From assembly GCA_947470895.1 (NCBI GenBank), contig CANIVF010000023.1, positions 1 through 57,599 of the forward strand: 57,599 bases of DNA. The letters are read 5' to 3'. Shown here in pieces: positions 37,511 through 48,067 of this stretch. A program made the translations under genes and the position numbers. The notes beneath the pieces are model-generated. The model was not told the origin of the DNA and made no database searches. It worked only from the letters and a program-made list of their open reading frames with translations. Origin of the DNA: Bacteroidota bacterium (lineage in GTDB: Bacteria > Bacteroidota > Bacteroidia > Cytophagales > Cyclobacteriaceae). Position 1 is the first letter of the stretch; every line of letters starts with the position of its first letter.

Positions 37511-38467
37511 TTAGTCAGCAGCTGCCCTACGCAAGCGGTCATTTATAGCCTTTCCCAACCCCATATCGGGCACTTCTTCAGCCAGAATAATATGTATATC
37601 AAGCTTGTCTAATGTGCGAAGTGAGGCAAAGAGTTTTTGAGCAGCTTCTTCCATATTTCCTTTAGATGATAGGGCTATCTGGTTCCTATCACTTATTTGT
37701 GATAGGTGTGTTTTAAAAGTGAGTACCCCAACACGTCCAGTTCCGTAATCACGGATTAGCTCGGTAAGATTTCCCAATCTCATCTTCTTCTTAGGAGCAT
37801 AATGACTTTTTAGCTGTCCGGGAGCCTTTGGATTGGAGGAAGTATTGAGTTGGACACGTACATTCCCCACCACCGATTCGATTTTTTCAATACTTAATCC
37901 GCCAAGCCGATAAACTACCGGAAGATCATTTTCAAAACCGACAATGGTTGATTCAATCCCTACTGTGCACTCGCCTCCGTCCAGAATGTATTTGATTTTT
38001 TCACCAAGTTGTTCGTTCACATGTTCCGGCCGTGTTGGGCTGATGTACCCGAATGGATTAGCACTAGGCGCGGCTAGAGGAAAGGCAAGTTGTTGAAGGA
38101 GTGAGAGTGTCAATTCATGATCAGGACAACGTATTGCAACGGTGTCTAATCCTGATGTAGCCAGGTCGGGGATGTATGATTTCTTTTTTAAGAGTAAGGT
38201 TAATGGGCCGGGCCAGAATTGCAAAGCAAGTTTCTTTGCCTTTTCAGGAAAATCATCCACTAACTCCTTTGCGCTCTCAAGGCTTGCCACATGCACGATA
38301 AGTGGGTCAAATTGCGGTCGGTTTTTTACTTTAAAAATCTCTAACACCGTTGATTCATTCAAGGCGTTACCGGCAAGACCATAGACAGTTTCTGTGGGTA
38401 TAGCAACCAGTGCTCCTTGCTCAAGAAGCTGCTTTGCGACTGCTATATTATTTCCTATTTCGGCCAT
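37511..38467 (-). CDS. L-threonylcarbamoyladenylate synthase, Sua5 type
   Basis: A 318-residue protein from the ATG at 38467 (MAEIGNNIAVAKQLL); the longer frame to 38521 lies within the promoter region. The N-terminal YrdC/TsaC domain (about 1-190) shows GALVAIPTETVYGLAGNA and KNRPQFDPLIVH. After the linker PGQLKSHYAPKKKM comes the Sua5 C-terminal domain (about 210-316). The enzyme makes threonylcarbamoyl-AMP for the t6A modification of ANN-decoding tRNAs. A box TAGATTTG (minus strand, 38481-38474) lies only 6 bases before the start, so the mRNA may have almost no leader. Confidence 0.95.
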   Translation of the reverse strand: MAEIGNNIAVAKQLLEQGALVAIPTETVYGLAGNALNESTVLEIFKVKNRPQFDPLIVHVASLESAKELVDDFPEKAKKLALQFWPGPLTLLLKKKSYIPDLATSGLDTVAIRCPDHELTLSLLQQLAFPLAAPSANPFGYISPTRPEHVNEQLGEKIKYILDGGECTVGIESTIVGFENDLPVVYRLGGLSIEKIESVVGNVRVQLNTSSNPKAPGQLKSHYAPKKKMRLGNLTELIRDYGTGRVGVLTFKTHLSQISDRNQIALSSKGNMEEAAQKLFASLRTLDKLDIHIILAEEVPDMGLGKAINDRLRRAAAD

Positions 38468-38473
38468 GCGATG

Positions 38474-38481
38474 CAAATCTA
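38474..38481 (-). promoter_or_regulatory. Candidate -7 box (TAGATTTG) for the Sua5 gene
   Basis: On the minus strand the sequence reads TAGATTTG, an exact TAnnTTTG match, ending 6 bases before the ATG at 38467. A TTTA, one mismatch from the -33 TTTG, lies 21 bases upstream. If active, the transcript would begin at or next to the start codon. Confidence 0.4.
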
Positions 38482-38538
38482 AATTAATTTGTCTTGATGT
38501 GATAAACGCTGTATGTTGCAACGCAAAAGAAACAATCC

Positions 38539-38700
38539 ATGAGCAATAAAACGCGATCGATTTTAAAAGCTATAGCTGTATTGTTGGTTCTACTGGCAGT
38601 ATTGATGGAATTAAAAATTGTGATCATACCAGCTATCGCGTTCTATAAATTCTGGCTTGTAGTAATTGCCTTTGGCTTGTTACTGGTGGGGTCTAAATAA
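38539..38700 (+). CDS. Small two-helix membrane protein, 53 residues
   Basis: A short ORF from ATG 38539 to TAA 38700 encodes MSNKTRSILKAIAV followed by two hydrophobic stretches (about residues 9-31 and 36-51) and a terminal GSK. The basic N-terminus and clean hydrophobic pattern suggest a real inner-membrane microprotein. It is divergent from the Sua5 gene, and its last 21 bases overlap the tail of the convergent NUDIX gene. No family is recognised. An alternative is a spurious ORF, but it fills the only gap between the two minus-strand genes. Confidence 0.65.
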   Translation: MSNKTRSILKAIAVLLVLLAVLMELKIVIIPAIAFYKFWLVVIAFGLLLVGSK

Positions 38701-39225
38701 TTTCTCTTTCATTCTCAAAACCGATCTCTCCTGATTGTATTTCTCCAGATCATCTAGTTTGATCCATTTTACATCGTGAGATTCTTCACTTACAAAAATC
38801 TGTTCTTTTGGATTGGCCTCCATGATAAACCTCACGTCATAATGAAAGTGTTCTGGAAACTCCTTTCGTTGTGGAATAAGATGAATGTCAATATCAAAGG
38901 GTTTTGTATCATCAAGAATCTTAAATTCGTTCAATCCCGTCTCTTCTTCAGCTTCCTTAAGGGCAACGCCGAGAATGTTCTCATCACCATCGGCATGCCC
39001 ACCAGGTTGAATCCACTTATTTAATTTTGCATGATGAACCAATAACACCTGGGTGCGACTGGAATCCACAATCCAGGCTGAGCCCGTTATATGACCAGGC
39101 AAGTGAGTGCGTTCAAAGCACGGCTCATCAGAAAGGAGAAATAGAAATCTTTTTATATAGTCTGTCTCGTCTTGAAAGGGGGTATGATAATCTTTCAGAC
39201 TATTGATCAGTTCAATTCGATTCAT
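38680..39225 (-). CDS. NUDIX hydrolase
   Basis: A 181-residue protein from the ATG at 39225 (MNRIELINSL); the longer frame to 39327 overlaps the upstream exported-protein gene. The Nudix box reads GHADGDENILGVALKEAEEETGL, matching Gx5Ex7REUxEExGU except that the usual Arg is Lys. The Glu ligands for Mg2+ are kept. Before it, LVHHAKLNKWIQPGGH fits the strand leading into the box. It should cleave a nucleoside-diphosphate-linked substrate in the cytoplasm; the substrate is unknown. The gene start lies 4 bases after the stop of the small exported-protein gene, so both are likely on one transcript. Confidence 0.92.
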   Translation of the reverse strand: MNRIELINSLKDYHTPFQDETDYIKRFLFLLSDEPCFERTHLPGHITGSAWIVDSSRTQVLLVHHAKLNKWIQPGGHADGDENILGVALKEAEEETGLNEFKILDDTKPFDIDIHLIPQRKEFPEHFHYDVRFIMEANPKEQIFVSEESHDVKWIKLDDLEKYNQERSVLRMKEKLFRPHQ

Positions 39226-39229
39226 GAAA

Positions 39230-39583
39230 CTATTGTATGACCACTGTAGCCTTGTTGAACTTTCCTTCCTCAAGCGTGCCAATGCGCTCACCACCACCAG
39301 CATTATCTTTATCTTCTTTACGTACAATTACCCAATAAGAGATGGATTTTAATTTTTTAAGTTTCACAAGTCCTTTCGCAGCGGATACTCCTGAGAATGC
39401 TACGTTTTTTTCTTTTAGATAATCCTCCTCCGTTTCGAATAGTTGCACTTCGGCACCGCTTACTGTATTTCCTATTTCATCACGTACGGTAATCGTCAAT
39501 GAGGTATTAAGTATTTGACCCTGCGTGCTGATCAATGAAAAACTGAAAACGCATGTGGCGAAGAATAGGATGGCATATTTCAT
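39230..39583 (-). CDS. Small exported carboxypeptidase-regulatory-like protein
   Basis: A 117-residue protein with a signal peptide (about 1-22, ending STQG). The rest is one beta-sandwich: TSLTITVRDEIGNTVSGAEVQLFETEEDY and SAAKGLVKLKKLKSISYWV resemble the Cna-B/CarboxypepD-regulatory fold used in surface and periplasmic proteins. No catalytic residues are seen. It precedes the NUDIX gene by 4 bases. Function unknown. Confidence 0.8.
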   Translation of the reverse strand: MKYAILFFATCVFSFSLISTQGQILNTSLTITVRDEIGNTVSGAEVQLFETEEDYLKEKNVAFSGVSAAKGLVKLKKLKSISYWVIVRKEDKDNAGGGERIGTLEEGKFNKATVVIQ

Positions 39584-39637
39584 ATTAGTTTGTATTTAAT
39601 TCGTACACGAGTATCAATGTATAGTTACAGAAAGCAT

Positions 39638-39670
39638 AAGTAAAAATAATGGCATCTTATTCAAGATGCC
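39638..39670 (-). terminator. Intrinsic terminator after the giant T9SS-type protein gene
   Basis: GGCATCTT (39651-39658) and AAGATGCC (39663-39670) form a perfect 8-bp stem with a 4-base loop. On the minus strand it is followed by ATTATTTTTACTT. It lies 20 bases beyond the stop of the 1738-residue gene. Confidence 0.85.
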
Positions 39671-39690
39671 TTTTCAGGTGTTTTATTTTT

Positions 39691-42600
39691 CTATCGGATG
39701 AGTGAAACTCCGCCTCGTTTATCCTGTATACCTTTATCAGGTCTAAAGGCACTTTCATATTTTACGATATACGCATACATTCCTACGGGCACCGGCTGAC
39801 TTGCATTGTTTCTATAGCCTCCGTTCCATTTAAAGTTTCTGTCGGTGGATTCAAAAACTAATTCGCCCCAGCGATTGTAAATGAAAATGTGGAAGTTATC
39901 GGTGATGAAATAGGTAAACAGGGAAAACTCCTTGTTTGGTGCTAAACTACTCGTAGGACGAAATGCGTTAGGACCTTCAATCTTCGGCAGACATTCATTA
40001 TTCACCTCGGTTTTATCTCGCACAACGCATCCAAACGAATTGGTAATATCAACTTCAAAAAGCCCTTTGCTGTCTGCATTCAGTACTCTTAAGGTATAGT
40101 TTAATGCAACCTGATTTTTAAACCAGTTGTAAGTGGTGAAATCTCCCGGATCTAAATCAATACTCGATGTAGAGGGGTCTACATTGTCAGGATCGTTACA
40201 AATAATTACGCGGTCGGGTAATGATCCAACAGGAATAGGTGCTTTGATGATCTGAATTTCGGCCTGAGCAAGACAGGTGTTCTGACGCACGTCAATCCGG
40301 TAAGTTCCAGCCTCCAGTTGATCGGTGGTAGCTGCCGTTGCCGTGCTAAGCGCAGAACCATTGAAGAACCACGCAAAGGCAGGCGAGGTTGAATTGGTGG
40401 TGGCAGTAAGAGTAAAGGTTTTGTTATTGTCACAGGCAGGAGTGCTGGTGACAGTTGCTGTAATTTTACTTATGATCGACACCACTTGCGGAGTAGAAAG
40501 AGCCGTGCATCCTGTTTGCGTACTTACTACTTGCACCTGATAAGACAATCCGTTTTCTGATGTGCCCAACACAATCTGTCGCCCTAATAGTGATGGTTGA
40601 AAGACTCCAGCCTTAAACCATCGATAAGTGAAATTTCCTGATGGTGATGCAGTAAGAGTAACTTGTTCGGCACAAGCATCGCTTTGGGTTATACTTGGCG
40701 TTATGGCTCCCAACACATTAACCGTTACACTTTGCGAGGCACTACAGCCAGAACCTCCAGATGATGTAACGGTATAGGTAACGCTTCCTAGTCCTGATAT
40801 CAGTTGAATAGTGGCCCCTGTAGCTGATCCATCAATTCCACCTGACACGCTTGAAGTCCAATTATAGGTTAAACCAGTTCCTGAAGCAGTCAGAGTTGGC
40901 GTGGCATCACAAAGATCAGTTTGACTTATTGATATTGTATTGGGCGGATTAGGTGTAACCGTTAGAGGGGTAGGGCTTATAAATACGCAATTTCCTGCAT
41001 CACGCACTTCTAAGATATAAGTTCCTGCACTTAGCGCAGGAGATGTGAATGGCGAAGCCACTGCTGCTGAAGGCCCGATTACCTGGCCTGTTCCTGAATT
41101 TGTGAATGTAAATCGATAAGGTCCTGTTCCTCCAGCAACAGCCACCGAATATGTAGCAGCACAAACATTAATAACGGTTGGTGTAACAGATGTTATTACT
41201 ACATTATCCGTAAGTCCAACGGAACGTGATATAGTACATCCCGAAATCTGATCCTGAACAATGGCTGAATATGTTCCACCAACTCTTCCAACGAATGGGG
41301 TAGTAGTAGATGGTGCTAACTGGTCAATGCCTTGCTGATTGAAGCCACCTGGTCCAGAAATAGAATAGGAGTAAGGCCCACTAGCTGGAATGGAATTATT
41401 CAATTGTAATGTAATGGTACCTGTGGTAGTTCCACACGCAGTAGGATTTATTCCGGTGAGTGTGAATGAAGGAGATACATTAACCGTATACGCCTTTTGA
41501 TCAGTAATAAAACAAGTTGTCACCGGATCAGTAATCGTAACTTCATAGGTGAATACTCCCGGTGTGGAGGTATCTACAGCTTGAGTTTGAACGGTTCCCG
41601 CATTGATTCCATTTATCTTCCATTGATAAGTAGCACCTGGGTTTTGTGCATTTAGCGTTGGTGTTCCATTATCCTCGCAAATTGTAAGATCCAAACCAAG
41701 ATCTACCTGTGGTCGATTTTCTGCTACAATGGTTTGTGCAGAAGAGAAGCATCCATTGGTATCTGTGTTTGTCACGGTCACAAATGATGCTTGATTAAAG
41801 GTTACCGTTTTTGTGGAATCTCCACTCGACCACACATAGGTGAGGCCCGGAATATTGGTATTGTTCGCATCCAATGTTACAGCACCAGTACATAAAGCAA
41901 TGGCCCCCGGTACCGTAGGCTTTGGAGGTGGACTGAAAATGGTCACCTTTTGTATAATGGTGGTGTCGAGGCTACATCGGTTAAACAATCTCATAGAAAC
42001 CGTATACGTACCGGCTGCCGCATAGAGATGCACTGGCGATGCTTCTGTACTACTTCCTCCATCACCAAAGAACCATTGAAATTTATCAATCGCATCGGTA
42101 GGTGTTCCATTGAATCGGGTTGTGTCACCGACACATATGCCCGAAAATGTAAATCCCGGTCCACCAAAACCATTGCCTTGAATCTGAATAAAGTTAGGAA
42201 GTCCCAAACGGCTATTCGTGCCTGCAGCCAGGTTAAACCCGTTAAGATTAAACGCAGATAATCGAGTAGTGTCGTCAACCGCCTGAATCGTGCCCAGGGT
42301 ATTACTACCATTGATAGCCATATATATCTGTCCATCAGGACCTAATTGAAGAGCGCCAAATTCTCCGTTTTGTTGAATGCGTTGTTTGAAAAAAGGTTGG
42401 CTGAGCGAGTCCAGAAAATATTCAAAGAGCACTGACGGACTTGGGCTACCCTTTACTGTAGCGAAGACTTTGTTTCCACCCGGAGAAAACTCAACACCAT
42501 ATACCTGACCTGCTGGTTCGTTAAGATCAATCTTACGGTAGTTACTTAACCTTCCCGTATTGTTATCGAATTGAAATAGTTCTATGAGGTTGCTGGTGCC

Positions 42601-44907
42601 TGGGGTTGAAAGGGCTACTGCAAGATTACCGTTAGGGCCAATTTTCATGTATCCTTGTCCTTGCTCCGGTATTTTAAATGAATGAATTGATCCGATCTCA
42701 GAATACACGGGCTCTCCAATTCCTAGTGTCGTAATTGGGTAAGTTCTGAATGTGTTATTTCCGTATTCATGAGCAATCAACCATTGAGGTGTGCTGGTTA
42801 GGTGCTCGGTACTTTTAGCAAATAGTAAGATGTTTTTTTGAATCAAGGCTCCCTTGCCGGAATTGAGTTTAAGGTCAAACAAAGAATATCTTAACTCATA
42901 AAGTGAGGTGCCGCTCACCGCTTGTGTGGTGAATATGTAATACAATGTTTCATCACCAGGCACAGCTACGATGAGGGCCGATTGTGCAGAAGTAGGATCA
43001 CCACCAATGCCCGAATCAATTTGAGTGTGGGTTTTATCAAATACTTTGTCACCATCCGTATAGAAAATCAATTCTCCATTTCGATCGCTGATGGTTGCAC
43101 ATCCTTCTGGCGCGTCCATGATACTTTGGTTAAGTGCTTTGGCAGGACCAGCCGATATATCAAAAATGGGATTGAAATCGATGCCTGCTTTATTTCCAAA
43201 ATACCAGACATTCGATCGCGAATCCTGTAATTCATATTCTTTCACATTTACGCCAGCATACGCAGAGCAACCAGAAACATCAGTAACCACCACGTAATAA
43301 TAACCGGCTGAATCAGGGGTAAGTGTGTCACCCAAATCTCCATTCGACCAAACCGTGGATGCCGGCACTCCTCCTTGTATGGCAACTTTTACACTGAATT
43401 GTTTTGGTGATGATGATCCTCTTGGCGGAGGAAATTCGCCACGACATGCTGTGGTATCTTGCACCAATTGCAATCGCAGGGCAAACTGATTAATGATGAT
43501 TGGTAAAGTTGTTGAATCTTTCTGGCCCCTGTAAAAAGCAATAAGTTTAGCATTAAAACTTCCGGCATTCGGATAGGTGTGTATTGGACTCCAGCCGCTC
43601 GAATTATTTCCGTCACCAAAATCCCAACGCAAACTGTCGGCATTAGGAAGCACGGTTGGGAAGAAAGCGGTTGGAGAATTTTGACAGCTTCCACTCGAAG
43701 TAAAGCTTATCGAAATGACCACACTGTCTTTGGGTGTAAACGAAGGAAACTGAGTGCCATTGAAATTAGCACCGGCAAATAATGATTGGGTGTTGATCAC
43801 TTCCGAAGCAACCGTATCGGTGTTGGTTAATTTACCAACCAGAAATGGTCCGCCAGATGCAGCCTGATACAAATGATAGATAGCACTATCGGGAGCTATT
43901 TGTAATCCATAACTTCTAAAAACAGGTGCCCCTAAAACAGAAGTAAGTGAAATCGAAGGATTAATATAATCGTATTGAAATACATTGGCAGGAATGCCGG
44001 TTTCACCATTGCGCGATAAGTATAAATGCTGGCCTTTGGTATCCCACTCAATATCATAGATGGATTGATTGCTGGTGCTGGCAGTTGCAGAGTTGAAAAT
44101 AGTTCGATCATGGGAGAACACTCCACTGGTATTATTAAATTTAATAATCAAGGCATGTGTATTCGGATCTTGTGGTGATACAGCTAACTTCTTAGAGGCA
44201 GGATGGTAAGAAAAATTTGCTACCGACATCGGCAACCCAATACCTGAAGTAGTTGTGGTTGGAAAAGTAGCTGTAGCATCAATCTTGGTGGCAGAATACG
44301 ACTGCGAGGCATTTTGATGGGTGATCAGCCAAAAGTCGGTTCTGTTGGGATCTGGCACTACAATCATTCCCTCTGAGCGATTGGTTAATCCCGCCATAGG
44401 AACACTTTTAGTAGCCACCTCGATATCTCCCGAGGCAGGTGCCGGGAAAACAGCATTACCAAATAGACTCATGTCCACAATGCTTCTGCTGATCGAACCC
44501 CCGGTGGTGTAATTGGCTGAGTTTGTAAAAACATAATACTTGTTGGCCTGGCCTGGCACGGGCGATATGGCTACTGGCTGATTGGCATCAGTCTGACCGG
44601 TTAGTCCGCTGCCATTTGGCATCGCTACGTGAGACGCATCATAAACACGCACACCATCAGTGTAAAACAACAAATTGGCCGTAGCCGGATCCGTGGCCAC
44701 AGCGGCACCACCTTTGTTGAAAGGAAGAGATTGATTATTTATGAATTGTGCGGCATTGGTTCCCCGGTTAAACCGGATTGCTTGCGTGGAGCTGCCGAAA
44801 TACCAATTATGTTGTTTAAGATCCTGACTTAACAAAATCAAAGGACTGTTAAACAAAAAAAACAATACCAGCGAATAGAATATTTTCAATGTACTTTTCC
44901 CCTTCAT
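39691..44907 (-). CDS. Giant secreted protein with PKD domains and gliding-motility-type C-terminal domain
   Basis: A 1738-residue exported protein with a signal peptide (about 1-28, ending LLSQ). It has two copies of a propeller-like module: one begins HNWYFGSSTQAIRFN near residue 32, the other NVWYFGNKAGIDFN near 566, each containing an LFYTDGxxVxD motif and each followed by a PKD domain (WDFGDG near 431; WFFGDGG near 944). Ig-like and serine/threonine/glycine-rich repeats follow (about 1000-1600). The last 90 residues (RPTSSLAPNKEFSLF ... IYNRWGELVFES ... WNGGYRN) are the gliding-motility-associated C-terminal domain, the type-B T9SS sorting signal. It is probably an adhesin-like surface protein and is divergent from a PorP/SprF gene, its likely attachment partner. 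Confidence 0.93.
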   Translation of the reverse strand: MKGKSTLKIFYSLVLFFLFNSPLILLSQDLKQHNWYFGSSTQAIRFNRGTNAAQFINNQSLPFNKGGAAVATDPATANLLFYTDGVRVYDASHVAMPNGSGLTGQTDANQPVAISPVPGQANKYYVFTNSANYTTGGSISRSIVDMSLFGNAVFPAPASGDIEVATKSVPMAGLTNRSEGMIVVPDPNRTDFWLITHQNASQSYSATKIDATATFPTTTTSGIGLPMSVANFSYHPASKKLAVSPQDPNTHALIIKFNNTSGVFSHDRTIFNSATASTSNQSIYDIEWDTKGQHLYLSRNGETGIPANVFQYDYINPSISLTSVLGAPVFRSYGLQIAPDSAIYHLYQAASGGPFLVGKLTNTDTVASEVINTQSLFAGANFNGTQFPSFTPKDSVVISISFTSSGSCQNSPTAFFPTVLPNADSLRWDFGDGNNSSGWSPIHTYPNAGSFNAKLIAFYRGQKDSTTLPIIINQFALRLQLVQDTTACRGEFPPPRGSSSPKQFSVKVAIQGGVPASTVWSNGDLGDTLTPDSAGYYYVVVTDVSGCSAYAGVNVKEYELQDSRSNVWYFGNKAGIDFNPIFDISAGPAKALNQSIMDAPEGCATISDRNGELIFYTDGDKVFDKTHTQIDSGIGGDPTSAQSALIVAVPGDETLYYIFTTQAVSGTSLYELRYSLFDLKLNSGKGALIQKNILLFAKSTEHLTSTPQWLIAHEYGNNTFRTYPITTLGIGEPVYSEIGSIHSFKIPEQGQGYMKIGPNGNLAVALSTPGTSNLIELFQFDNNTGRLSNYRKIDLNEPAGQVYGVEFSPGGNKVFATVKGSPSPSVLFEYFLDSLSQPFFKQRIQQNGEFGALQLGPDGQIYMAINGSNTLGTIQAVDDTTRLSAFNLNGFNLAAGTNSRLGLPNFIQIQGNGFGGPGFTFSGICVGDTTRFNGTPTDAIDKFQWFFGDGGSSTEASPVHLYAAAGTYTVSMRLFNRCSLDTTIIQKVTIFSPPPKPTVPGAIALCTGAVTLDANNTNIPGLTYVWSSGDSTKTVTFNQASFVTVTNTDTNGCFSSAQTIVAENRPQVDLGLDLTICEDNGTPTLNAQNPGATYQWKINGINAGTVQTQAVDTSTPGVFTYEVTITDPVTTCFITDQKAYTVNVSPSFTLTGINPTACGTTTGTITLQLNNSIPASGPYSYSISGPGGFNQQGIDQLAPSTTTPFVGRVGGTYSAIVQDQISGCTISRSVGLTDNVVITSVTPTVINVCAATYSVAVAGGTGPYRFTFTNSGTGQVIGPSAAVASPFTSPALSAGTYILEVRDAGNCVFISPTPLTVTPNPPNTISISQTDLCDATPTLTASGTGLTYNWTSSVSGGIDGSATGATIQLISGLGSVTYTVTSSGGSGCSASQSVTVNVLGAITPSITQSDACAEQVTLTASPSGNFTYRWFKAGVFQPSLLGRQIVLGTSENGLSYQVQVVSTQTGCTALSTPQVVSIISKITATVTSTPACDNNKTFTLTATTNSTSPAFAWFFNGSALSTATAATTDQLEAGTYRIDVRQNTCLAQAEIQIIKAPIPVGSLPDRVIICNDPDNVDPSTSSIDLDPGDFTTYNWFKNQVALNYTLRVLNADSKGLFEVDITNSFGCVVRDKTEVNNECLPKIEGPNAFRPTSSLAPNKEFSLFTYFITDNFHIFIYNRWGELVFESTDRNFKWNGGYRNNASQPVPVGMYAYIVKYESAFRPDKGIQDKRGGVSLIR

Positions 44908-45147
44908 ATCGTCTGCTTCTTAGATGCTATTTCTTTCATTCACTAAATTTATTTAGGCCAAACCACCAAGTCATTTCAAACCACCATTTTGATTTTTCTC
45001 ACTCCCGGTCATTTTATTCCCAAATTTAAAACGTCCGGATTGCACTAAAGTATATATTTTGATTGAATTTATCGTTCGAGGTGGAGACGAAACAATTCTA
45101 TTTGTCGTTAAATGTTTTTTTTAATGTCATTAAAGAATTTAATTTGC

Positions 45148-45176
45148 TTTGATTGCACATTGCCTAAATACTTTTG
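45148..45176 (+). promoter_or_regulatory. Near-consensus Bacteroidota promoter abutting the PorP/SprF start
   Basis: TTTG (45148-45151), 17 bases, then TACTTTTG (45169-45176) fits the TTTG-N17-23-TAnnTTTG promoter of Bacteroidota; a second TTTG at 45143 gives a 22-base spacing. The box ends one base before the ATG at 45178. The other 240 bases of this divergent spacer are AT-rich and show no ORF. Confidence 0.5.
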
Positions 45177-45177
45177 A

Positions 45178-46221
45178 ATGCATCGTATTGCCTTTTTTTG
45201 CTCTGTATGTATCCTTATTGGATCGGTTTCGGTAACTGCTCAAGATCCGCAGTATTCGCAATTCTATGCGGCTCCGCTATACCTTAATCCTGCCTTCGCT
45301 GGATCTACAGGTCAGAACCGGATAGGAATGAATTATCGCAATCAATGGCCATCGATTGACGCAAACTTCAATACCATTTCTGCTTTTTATGACACGTATA
45401 TTGAGGATAAAAATAGTGGAATCGGGGTGTTGTTAACGCGAGACAGCGAAGGCGTTCTTGGGTTGCAATCCATAAGTTTGGCATTTCAATACTCTTACGA
45501 TCTTCAAATTGTAAAAGGACTTTCCTTTCGCCCAGGATTTCAGGCCGCCATTTATAATCGCTCGATTAATTTTGATAAACTTACGTTTGGTGATCAGTTT
45601 GATCCTGTCACCGGTGATGTTATTAATCCCACATCAGCCGAAGGCCTTAATACTGGGCAGTCTAAATTTTTCCCTGATATTTCATTCGGTGGACTACTCT
45701 ATAGCAAGAGGGCCTGGTTAGGAATTGCAGCGCATCATGTTACTCAACCTAATCAATCTTTAATCGGGGAGGAGAGTAGACTTCCTATGAAAATTTCAGC
45801 TCACGCTGGTTTTAAATTTTACTTTAAACCTGGGGAAATGGGAGATGGATTTTACAAAAAAGCTCAGGAACGAAGTTTTGCGCCCGCCATACAATACAGG
45901 CATCAGGGAGAATTTGATCAGATGGACCTTGGCTTCTATTTCACGCTGGAGCCTCTCATTATAGGAACATGGTATCGCGGAGTTCCATTTAAAAAGGTAA
46001 ATGGATTTACCAATAATGAATCGATTGTGATGTTGGTCGGGTTTACAAAAAAAGGAGCTAAAGATATTTTGAATATTGGTTATAGCTACGATTATACCAT
46101 TTCACAACTGGGCCCAGGTAGTGGTGGAGCGCACGAAATCAGTTTAGTGTATTCCTGGTCATCAAGAAATCCGCGTAAGCCACCTAAGGATAAATTGATG
46201 ATTCCTTGCCCGGATTTTTAA
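45178..46221 (+). CDS. PorP/SprF family type IX secretion membrane protein
   Basis: A 347-residue outer-membrane protein with a signal peptide (about 1-21, ending VTAQ) followed at once by the family hallmark DPQYSQFYAAPLYLNPAFAG. The rest is a 14-strand-like beta-barrel with alternating aromatic residues and a late GGAHEISLVYSW. PorP/SprF proteins help secrete or anchor T9SS substrates that carry type-B sorting domains; the divergent gene encodes exactly such a substrate. The next in-frame Met is residue 50, so the ATG at 45178 must be the start even though a promoter box abuts it. Confidence 0.95.
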   Translation: MHRIAFFCSVCILIGSVSVTAQDPQYSQFYAAPLYLNPAFAGSTGQNRIGMNYRNQWPSIDANFNTISAFYDTYIEDKNSGIGVLLTRDSEGVLGLQSISLAFQYSYDLQIVKGLSFRPGFQAAIYNRSINFDKLTFGDQFDPVTGDVINPTSAEGLNTGQSKFFPDISFGGLLYSKRAWLGIAAHHVTQPNQSLIGEESRLPMKISAHAGFKFYFKPGEMGDGFYKKAQERSFAPAIQYRHQGEFDQMDLGFYFTLEPLIIGTWYRGVPFKKVNGFTNNESIVMLVGFTKKGAKDILNIGYSYDYTISQLGPGSGGAHEISLVYSWSSRNPRKPPKDKLMIPCPDF

Positions 46222-46261
46222 TCCTGAAATGATTGCGATTTTAAAATACTCAAAGATTCAA

Positions 46262-47929
<1,668 letters not shown>

Positions 47930-48067
47930 TTATCTGACTTAAAATTGATATTGTAACGAGGTACAGCCACATCCTGATTATCATTTTGATGGATAATTGT
48001 CATATGAAATGCCTTAAGAGTTACTGATATTTATTCAAATAGTTCTCTTGCCTATAAAGCTTTTTTA

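Noticed and set aside
33577-43216. 15-base word ACCAGACATTCGATC shared by 33577 and 43203
   Set aside because: A match of this length is expected by chance a few times among all pairs of positions in a 57-kb window; no flanking similarity.
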